This document shows, in pieces, positions 1 through 6,200 of a stretch of DNA of 8,833 nt. Within the stretch, counting starts at the first letter, position 1, and every line of letters starts with the position of its first letter. Source of the stretch: RGIG9379 sp031553005 (GTDB lineage Bacteria > Bacteroidota > Bacteroidia > Bacteroidales > Paludibacteraceae); the NCBI GenBank assembly GCA_031553005.1, contig JAVBMA010000009.1, forward strand, positions 1 to 8,833, in the 5' to 3' direction. Position numbers and translations under genes: made by a program. Below the pieces are notes generated by a model that had not been told where the DNA came from, searched no databases, and saw only the letters and a list, made by a program, of their open reading frames with translations.

Positions 1-53
1 CGCAGCCGTCCGCACAATCCTCCCTTTTTCCTTTTCTTCTTAATGACAGCGTC

Positions 54-79
54 GTCATATCGACCGGAGGGAGATATCT
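54..79 (-). repeat. Isolated copy of the intergenic repeat motif
   Basis: The stretch starting gtcatatcgaccggaggg matches the core that recurs as gtcattccga...gaggaatc in the arrays at 1885-2247 and 2612-3220. It lies 48 bases before the barrel gene. It is preceded by a short atgac/gtcat inverted repeat (43-47 and 54-58). I see no clear Bacteroidota promoter (TTTG / TAnnTTTG) in 1-126. The match is short and imperfect, so membership in the same family is an inference. Confidence 0.45.
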
Positions 80-126
80 AAGAGGTATGTACTTTCATAA
101 AAACTATTATAAAAGATTTATTTTAC

Positions 127-1857
127 ATGCCTGTAATTAGGGTATTATTTATCGTATTCCTGTTCCTGTGTGGATTTTATAACTCCGCGCAGGCGCAGGT
201 AAGCGCAACATCTCAGAATTTGGACGGATTAAGTTTTAAAAAAGGGTTAAAAGTAGGCGGTAATTTCAGTTTTACCAATACTTTTTATAACAGTAACAGC
301 GAAATGGTTTACCGTGAGCCTTATGTCTATTACCTGAATGCCGGTTTGGACATAAACCTCTGGGGAATAAGCATGCCCTTCTCTTTTTCCTACAGCAACA
401 CAAACAAAAGCTATACCCAACCTTTCAACCGCTTCAAGCTGGCACCCTCCTATAAGTGGGTGCGGCTCCATCTGGGAAGCTCATCGCTCACCTATTCCAA
501 ATACACCCTGGCAGGACACCAGTTCGACGGAGTAGGCGTGGAATTAACCCCCGACAAGTGGTATATCAGCGCCATGTACGGGCGTTTTGTCAAAGCCATC
601 GAGTACGACCCACTGGTCAACAACCTCTCTACCGTTGCCTACAAACGCACGGGCTATGCCGCCAAAGTGGGCTATTCCGACAAAGGAGACACGTACGAAG
701 TAACCTTTTTTTCGGGTAAAGACGATCCGAACTCGCTTACCCTCTACATCCCGCCCGAAGTGGATATACATCCCAAGCAAAATACCGCCGTATCGGTAAA
801 CGCAAAAAAAAGTTTCCTCAAATATTTTTTTGTACAAGCCGAATACGCTTTTTCCAGTTACAACTCCGAAATACGGAACAGGGATGGAGAAAAAGTATCG
901 ACAAGCAATATCATAGACCGGATCTTCGGGAAAGAAGCCACCGACAAATACGTGGATGCCGTGAATGCTTCCGCAGGTTTCCAGAACCAACTATGGGGCA
1001 TTGCCTTCCAATACGAGCGCGTTTCCCCTAACTATGAAACGCTGGGCGGTTACTACTTTACCAACGACATGGAAAATTTCACGCTCATGCCCAACGTAAA
1101 GCTCTTTAAAGGCAAACTCAGCCTCTCGGGCAATTTCGGATTGCAATACAACAACCTGGACAACAACCTGCAGAACGACACCCGGCGGGTGGTAGGAGCC
1201 GCTAACGCAAACTACACTTCGGGCAAAGCATGGATGGCAAGTTTCGGATATTCCAACTTTTCGACCTATACAAAGGTGAAGCCGACTTCTTATCCCTATT
1301 ACACCGATGCGCTGGATTCGCTCAACTTTTACCAGGTTTCGCAAAACTTTACCGGAACAATCTCATACACCTTCGGGGAGAAAATAATCAACTCCGTATC
1401 GTTGAGCGGAGCATACCAGACAGGAAATACCTATTCGGAAGATGTGAATACCGCTTTTTCGGGATATACCACCTCTTCGCTCTCTTACATGCAGCAATTC
1501 CCAATCCTTGCCCTGGGCTGGTCGGCGGCTGTCAATGTCAATTACTGCGAAGCCGGAGAGTACAACACCCTCTATGTGGGCCCCGGCTTGTCGGTAAACA
1601 AATCGTACTGGAAAAATACGCTAATATCGACACTCTCCTGCGCCTATAACCAAAACAGGATTAACGGAGCCGGAGCCGGTTCGCTCATAAACACCGCCTT
1701 ATCGTTGACATATACGGTAAAAGCAATTAAGGAAAAGTTCGGGAAGCACAGTTTCTCCCTGAACTCCAACCTGACAAACCGCTTCGGTACTCCCGGACAA
1801 TCGAGCAACTCAGGATATGAATTTTTGACAACATTAACATATAAAGTAGGATTCTGA
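127..1857 (+). CDS. Outer-membrane beta-barrel protein, secreted, unknown role
   Basis: The 576-residue product begins with a signal peptide: a short charged start (MPVIR), a hydrophobic core to about residue 17, and an AQA/Q cleavage site after residue 23. The mature part is rich in Tyr, Ser, Asn and Gly in alternating polar/aromatic strands broken by polar turns, and it ends in a strand with terminal Phe (TLTYKVGF). These are hallmarks of a Gram-negative outer-membrane barrel inserted by the BAM machinery. I see no TonB box or plug domain, and it is too long for PorP/SprF, so I do not assign a family. The ATG at 127 is chosen because it starts the signal peptide directly after an A/T-rich leader. 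The gene points the same way as the large toxin gene at 3235. In an ancestral arrangement it could have been that protein's partner at the surface, but the repeat elements now separate them. GC content is similar to the first part of the toxin gene. Confidence 0.85.
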   Translation: MPVIRVLFIVFLFLCGFYNSAQAQVSATSQNLDGLSFKKGLKVGGNFSFTNTFYNSNSEMVYREPYVYYLNAGLDINLWGISMPFSFSYSNTNKSYTQPFNRFKLAPSYKWVRLHLGSSSLTYSKYTLAGHQFDGVGVELTPDKWYISAMYGRFVKAIEYDPLVNNLSTVAYKRTGYAAKVGYSDKGDTYEVTFFSGKDDPNSLTLYIPPEVDIHPKQNTAVSVNAKKSFLKYFFVQAEYAFSSYNSEIRNRDGEKVSTSNIIDRIFGKEATDKYVDAVNASAGFQNQLWGIAFQYERVSPNYETLGGYYFTNDMENFTLMPNVKLFKGKLSLSGNFGLQYNNLDNNLQNDTRRVVGAANANYTSGKAWMASFGYSNFSTYTKVKPTSYPYYTDALDSLNFYQVSQNFTGTISYTFGEKIINSVSLSGAYQTGNTYSEDVNTAFSGYTTSSLSYMQQFPILALGWSAAVNVNYCEAGEYNTLYVGPGLSVNKSYWKNTLISTLSCAYNQNRINGAGAGSLINTALSLTYTVKAIKEKFGKHSFSLNSNLTNRFGTPGQSSNSGYEFLTTLTYKVGF

Positions 1858-1868
1858 TGAAAAAGTAC

Positions 1869-1890
1869 AATGTCTTTTAGTTAAGGATAA
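1869..1890 (+). repeat. Left terminal inverted repeat (22 bp)
   Basis: This is the exact reverse complement of 2265-2286. It overlaps the first 51-bp unit by six bases and lies just after the barrel gene's stop codon. Confidence 0.9.
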
Positions 1891-2088
1891 GTTTCTCACT
1901 ATGGTCGGGATGAAGGTAGCGTTGTTGGTGATAATGAAGGGGATTTTTCTTTCGGTCACAATGGTAATAGCATTGTCTGTGATGATGAGGAGATTCCTCT
2001 CTTCGATTGGAATGACAATAACGTTGGCTGTTATAGTGAGGAGATTCCTCCCTACGGTCGGAATGACAGAGCATCTGGTGGGTATATA
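1885..2088 (+). repeat. Four tandem 51-bp units, copy A
   Basis: Units start at 1885, 1936, 1987 and 2038, exactly 51 bases apart. The last two are clearest (gaggagattcct...cggaatgac), and the first two are degenerate. The period is a multiple of three, and each unit reads as a 17-residue repeat such as EEIPLFDWNDNNVGCYS. Units 3 and 4 align without gaps to 2816-2917 in the GIY-YIG gene. Confidence 0.85.
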
Positions 2089-2220
2089 GTAGTAAGCGGC
2101 GGCAAAGCCGCCGCTTACTACTGCCCCAGTCCTTTGGTGAGCCCGGTCATTCCGAGCGCAACGGAGTGTAGCGAGGAATCTACTGTTAATAGCTCTGTCA
2201 TAAGCAATGCAGCAGGGTAG
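1891..2220 (+). pseudogene. Startless open frame homologous to the GIY-YIG protein tail
   Basis: After a TAA at 1888-1890 this frame stays open for 109 codons to a TAG at 2218-2220, but it contains no ATG. It reads 17-residue repeats (for example EEIPPYGRNDRASGGYI), then a palindrome-encoded VVSGGKAAAYY segment and a SPVIPSATECSEES tail. This parallels residues 171-247 of the protein encoded at 2306-3049 (IEVSGGEAAAYF, SPVIPSETKCSEES), and both end within a few residues of the same place. It could be the 3' remnant of a second GIY-YIG gene that lost its catalytic part, or the frame may stay open only because repeat sequence of period 51 carries no stops. I do not think it is translated now. 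Confidence 0.4.
2088..2122. repeat. Perfect 16-bp-arm palindrome, copy A
   Basis: The arm agtagtaagcggcggc (2088-2103), loop aaa and exact complementary arm (2107-2122) form a strong hairpin. It marks the point where 51-bp units switch from forward to reverse orientation. It is not followed by a T run, so it is not a standard intrinsic terminator, although RNA made here would fold strongly. Confidence 0.95.
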
Positions 2221-2247
2221 ATTGAAGTGAAGAGTTTTCCACAATTG
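2146..2247 (-). repeat. Reverse-oriented 51-bp units, copy A
   Basis: Units begin at 2146 (gtcattccgagcgcaacg) and 2197 (gtcataagcaatg), again 51 bases apart. Their ends, gtcattccga and gaggaatc, are the reverse complement of cggaatgac and gattcctc in the forward units; the middle is about ten bases longer. The second unit decays toward the right TIR, so its end is approximate. Confidence 0.7.
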
Positions 2248-2264
2248 ACAACATAATAAAGGAT

Positions 2265-2286
2265 TTATCCTTAACTAAAAGACATT
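2265..2286 (-). repeat. Right terminal inverted repeat (22 bp)
   Basis: This is the exact reverse complement of 1869-1890. It lies 19 bases before the GIY-YIG start codon, so it is also that gene's immediate leader and may carry its promoter. A small aaggat/atcctt inverted repeat (2259-2272) overlaps its inner edge. Confidence 0.9.
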
Positions 2287-2305
2287 ATAATTAAAACAAC
2301 AATAT

Positions 2306-3049
2306 ATGGCAACATTCGGATATGTATACATAATGACAAATAAGAATAAAACCACCTTATATATTGGAGTGACCAATAATTTGGTCAGAAGAGTTTATGA
2401 ACATAAACAACATTTGATAAAGGATTCTTTCAGTGATAGATACAATCTTGAATATTGTATTTATTATGAAGAATTTCCCCATTTTGATTTAGCAATAAAA
2501 AGAGAAAAAGAATTAAAAAAATGGAGTAGAGAAAAGAAAGAAAAACTAATAAATAAGAATAATCCCGAATGGAAAGAATTAGTGAACGAAAGAGGATTTA
2601 TAAGAAAAAAGGAAGAGACGCCTCTTTTTATTAGGGATGAGGACAGCATAGGCTATGAGAAAGAGGGAGTAACTCGCTTTGCTCGGAATGACGATAGCGT
2701 TGGTTGTGATAATGATGGAACTTCTCCTTTCGATCGGAATAATGGTAGTATTCACTGTGGTAATGAAGGAGGTCTTCCTTTTGGTTGGAATGACAATAGT
2801 GGTGGTTGTAATAATGAGGAGATTCCTTCTTTCGGTCGGAATGACAATAACGTTGGCTGTTATAGTGAGGAGATTCCTCCCTTCGGTCGGAATGACAGCG
2901 CATCCGGTGGACATATAGAAGTAAGCGGCGGCGAAGCCGCCGCTTACTTCTGTTCCAGTCCTTTAGCAAGTCCAGTCATTCCGAGCGAAACGAAGTGTAG
3001 CGAGGAATCCACTGCCAATAGCTCTGTCATAAGAAATGTGACGAAGTGA
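2306..3049 (+). CDS. GIY-YIG nuclease (UPF0213/YhbQ-like) with a six-repeat tail
   Basis: Residues 1-100 form a compact GIY-YIG nuclease domain of the UPF0213/YhbQ-like type. It has YVY at 6-8, YIG at 19-21, R28/R29 and H33 on the following helix, an AIKREKELKKW helix at 63-73, and the family's NPEW at 86-89. Family members are usually about 80-100 residues and cut DNA with a single metal-dependent site. Here the frame continues for another 147 codons: six tandem 17-residue repeats (from residue 103; consensus about EEIPxFGRNDNSVGCxN), a segment coded by a perfect palindrome (residues 205-215), and a Ser-rich tail coded by reverse repeat units. The tail is intergenic-repeat DNA read as protein and probably has no fold of its own. 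The start at 2306 is the only ATG giving the full domain, after an A-rich leader. The nuclease could act on the repeats it carries, as RAYT transposases do on REP elements, but this is inferred. The domain call is firm; an expressed tail is uncertain. Confidence 0.85.
   Translation: MATFGYVYIMTNKNKTTLYIGVTNNLVRRVYEHKQHLIKDSFSDRYNLEYCIYYEEFPHFDLAIKREKELKKWSREKKEKLINKNNPEWKELVNERGFIRKKEETPLFIRDEDSIGYEKEGVTRFARNDDSVGCDNDGTSPFDRNNGSIHCGNEGGLPFGWNDNSGGCNNEEIPSFGRNDNNVGCYSEEIPPFGRNDSASGGHIEVSGGEAAAYFCSSPLASPVIPSETKCSEESTANSSVIRNVTK
2612..2917 (+). repeat. Six tandem 51-bp units, copy B, in the coding frame
   Basis: Units start at 2612, 2663, 2714, 2765, 2816 and 2867 with no length change. They lie in frame in the GIY-YIG gene, each coding for 17 residues. 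The last two are nearly identical to each other in their first halves; earlier units are progressively diverged, with F and (R/W)N(D/N) best kept. The last two units match 1987-2088 without gaps. Confidence 0.9.
2917..2951. repeat. Perfect 16-bp-arm palindrome, copy B
   Basis: The arm agaagtaagcggcggc (2917-2932), loop gaa and exact complementary arm (2936-2951) lie inside the GIY-YIG reading frame. Compared with copy A, the third base of the left arm and its partner in the right arm have both changed (T-A to A-T), so the stem stays perfect. Confidence 0.95.
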
Positions 3050-3220
3050 AGTGAGGAAACCTTTGCAAAATCCTGTCATAAGAAATGAACGAAGCGAGGG
3101 ATCTTCTACAAATAGCTCTGAGATAAGCAGAGTAACGAAGTGTAGCGAGGAATCCACAGCCAATAGCCCTGTCATAGAAAACGTAGCGAATTGAATAACA
3201 TAGCGAAACGAAAATACACA
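2975..3220 (-). repeat. Reverse-oriented repeat units, copy B, running to the toxin leader
   Basis: Units start at 2975, 3026, 3075, 3120 and about 3171, spaced 51, 49, 45 and 51 bases. Each carries forms of gtcattccga / gtcataag followed by cgaagtgtagcgaggaatcc and a caatagctct-like spacer. The first overlaps the end of the GIY-YIG frame; the rest are intergenic and decaying. No coding sequence or clear promoter is visible from 3050 to 3234. The toxin gene must therefore be read from a promoter within repeat DNA or from upstream. Confidence 0.75.
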
Positions 3221-3234
3221 AAAGTAAAAACAAG

Positions 3235-6200
3235 ATGAAAAAAATACTTTTACTGATAACATTTTTAACCGTTTTATTGGCACCGGGACTGAACGCGCAA
3301 AACGACGTAGCCTATCCGGTCGACTTGAACGTACAGATCATTCCCCCCTATAACACCTGTATCCGCGACCTGGCTCCCGCCGAGCTGAGCAGCGAGCTGG
3401 GACGTTTCCGGGTGACCATGCTGGTGCGCGACATGAGCCATTCACACCATCCTTTCAAGATACGCATGAAGGTGCGCAACACAAGTGGTCAGGAAATCTT
3501 TTCCACCATATCGGGAGAAATCCGCATTCAAGCCGGTTACCCCAATCTGTTATCATCCAATCAACTATTGAACGAATTCTTCGCCGCGCATAATATTGTT
3601 TCAGGAGCCGGAAACCTTAAAGACGGCTGTTTCAAAGAAGGCGCATACGTATTTGCCTTTCAGGCAGTCGACGGCGATAATCCAAGCCTTCCCGTAAGCC
3701 GTGAAGTCCAATGCTTCACCTTTCTGGAAAAAGGAGCCCCGCCGATGCTGATCTCACCATCGAACCGTTCGACAGTCCAATCCGAAGGAGGTATCGTAAT
3801 CCCTTTCCAGTGGCAATTGCCCTACGTGACAAATGTCCGCGAAACCTTTATCTTGGAAGTCTATGAAGTGCCCGAAGGAATAAACCCCAACCAGGTATTT
3901 GACAACATCAGCTTCCGGGTATTTGCAGAAGAAGATATCCCGATGACCATCTGTTTCGTGGAAAAAACAGCAGGGACATTCGAGGTGGGCAAACAATACG
4001 CCTGGCGCGTCCGGATAAAAGACCGTGAAGCCTATATCAACAACGGCATCAGCGAAGTTTTTACCTTCACCTACGGCACGGCAATCGGCACAACCGAACC
4101 GCCCGAGGTTAAAGTAGAACCAACCCTTCCCAAAGTAATCATCGACTCCGTAGGCACAAGCAGCGGCTCTGCCATTGTCTATTGGCAAAACGACCCCGCC
4201 AACTTCTCCGGCTACATAGTCGAAGTGCGCCGCGCAGGCAGTGATGCCGCCTGGACAGGCACTAGCGCCGGATATGAAGACTACTCGCTCGTATTAAGCA
4301 ATATCAGCCCCAAAATCCTATACGAAGTGCGTGTCCAAGGGCTGGAACAACAAGCCGCAGGCACAGCCTATGGTATCTACAGCGAGATAGATACCTTCCA
4401 GATATCCTTTCCCGAAGAGATCGAGTGCGGCAAACCATTGCCGGCATTGAAAGGCTCCACCCCAATGGCTCCCAGTCTGGAACAATATTTCACCTTCTAT
4501 GCCAACGGGCAAGCCGTAGAGATAGCAGAAATCACCCTCAATGGCGACAACAGCTTCTCGGGAACCGGATACATCGACTTCCCGCTACTCAAACAAATAA
4601 AAATTAAAGTAGCATTTACAAACATCCAAATCAACGAAAACAACGAACTCCTGTCGGGAACCGTAAGAACCATTTACGACGAAAGCTCCGGCTTGATTAT
4701 GGATTTGAACCGCCTGCTCAACAAGGGCGACGGCGGAACAGCCGACGGCCCTGTCCAACCATTGGAGAAAAAGAACTATCCGACTAAAGAAGCCGCCCTG
4801 GCAGGCTTGAATGAAGGCGAATTCGGTCAGGTAGCAGGCAGCGACAGCATCTTTGTAAAAACCGCCGATAACAAACTTATATCCGTCGGGACAGTCTTGC
4901 CTTCGACATTCAAATACGAGAACACCGGCAAACTGGAAACCAATATCCCGTACATCGTCTTTTCAAAACCCGAAGGCGCCAACCTCGCTTTCGACAACAA
5001 CAGTGGAAAATATTTCGACAATGTTTACCGCCTGAAAGACACCTACGAAAAACTGAACACAAACTACACCGTTCCCTGGCTGGCAATGAATCCCGGCAAA
5101 ATAGTGCATCTTGATGCTGCGATAGAAGGTGGAAGTTTAGACTCCGTTAAGTTTATCATACCCCTTGCCGACGGAACCACACTGCAATTAGACCACAACG
5201 GGACATTCGACGTACGCATACCGGGAGGCAGCGCAGGGACAACCACCGAGATATTTGCCTTAGCCAAAGTAGGCGATGCAAACAAGGTAGTGGGTAAACT
5301 CAAATTAGCCAACTATGCCGCCAAAACACAAAAGGTAAACCTTGTGCCTGTACGGCGGGATAAAGGAACCATTGACGGCGGAAAGATAGAAGAGGAACTA
5401 AACCGTATTTACGGCGAACGCCTGGGTATTCATTTTACGGTAACTGTCAAAGAGCGCTTTGGCGAAAAGAATGCCGGAGACCCCGATGATGAACTGGACT
5501 TCCTTGATGGAGGACTTGAAGTAGACAACAAGGGCTTTTGGAGCAATGAGACCAAAGGAATGAAGTATCTTAAATACCTCTACCATGAAGCCAATAACAT
5601 AGAAAAGGATGCCGCCTATATCTTTGTTATCGACTTTTCCAACCGTGACGGAGTACAAGGGGATATGCCGAGAGGAAAACAAGCAGGTTATGTTTTCTGC
5701 GAAAATAAAGAGACTTTTTCGGATGGTCACCTCGTAGCCCATGAGTTGGGACACGGTCTTTACGGACTGCAACATACATTTGCTACAGACTATGGCATAC
5801 CGCAAGGAACTACCAATAATTTGATGGATTATACTCCTAATAATGAAGATTTCCTGGCTGCGTGGCAGTGGAAGATTATCAATAATCCGATGATTGTGTG
5901 GAATTTCTTAGAGGGGGATGAAGATGGAATGGCGATTGATATAACTGCGGAAGAAATCGTTAAAAATTTCCAAAACTTAAGGAATACTTATGGAGAGGGA
6001 ACTTTTATGATCATACATCAAATTGGAGATATAGATGTACAAACAAATGTTATTGAAGAAAAGATAGAAGTAATTACAGATAATGAAATTCGAGATTTCT
6101 TAAATATAAAAAATGTCCAATATCATTATATTGGTAATCAAGTTAAAATAGTACTTACCTGTACGATAACAGAAGAAGGACAGAATTTGGATTTTTATTC

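Larger units (their letters stand above)
1869..2286. mobile_element. MITE-like 418-bp element with 22-bp terminal inverted repeats
   Basis: The two ends, 1869-1890 and 2265-2286, are exact reverse complements over 22 bases (left end starts aatgtcttttagttaagg). Between them are four tandem 51-bp units, a GC-rich perfect palindrome and at least one and a half 51-bp units in reverse orientation. No transposase is encoded. The left end begins 11 bases after the stop codon of the barrel gene and the right end lies 19 bases before the start of the GIY-YIG gene. I do not see a convincing target-site duplication in the flanking bases. The structure suggests a non-autonomous mobile element, perhaps an internally deleted relative of the GIY-YIG-coding unit next to it. 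The TIRs are certain; mobility is inferred. Confidence 0.65.

Noticed and set aside
87..140. Short leader frame (17 codons from the ATG at 87) overlapping the barrel gene start
   Set aside because: It has no attenuator structure, no characteristic residue run and no ribosome-binding evidence. A frame this short is expected by chance.
544..990. 148-codon open frame on the minus strand inside the barrel gene
   Set aside because: It is antisense to a well-supported secreted barrel protein, and its translation shows no coherent domain or signal. It is a shadow of the coding strand.
2088..2122. Palindrome as an intrinsic terminator for the barrel gene
   Set aside because: The stem is strong but is followed by gccccag rather than a T run, and it lies about 230 bases after the stop. 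The same palindrome occurs inside a reading frame at 2917-2951.
2244..2305. ttgacaacataataaagg as a promoter for the GIY-YIG gene
   Set aside because: It looks like a sigma-70 -35 box, but Bacteroidota promoters use TTTG / TAnnTTTG and no such -7 element is present here.
2579..2969. Minus-strand open frames rich in His/Arg/Glu or Ile/Thr repeats
   Set aside because: These are the 51-bp units read backward. The period of 51 keeps every frame periodic, so repeats with few stops give long open frames on both strands. No start or domain supports them.
2306..3049. GIY-YIG gene as a homing endonuclease of a group I intron
   Set aside because: The domain matches the small stand-alone UPF0213-like type. 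There is no intron core or interrupted host gene around it.
1885..3220. Regularly spaced 51-bp repeats as a CRISPR array
   Set aside because: The units are contiguous tandem repeats that diverge along their length. There are no unique spacers between identical repeats, orientation flips at a palindrome, and no cas genes are present.
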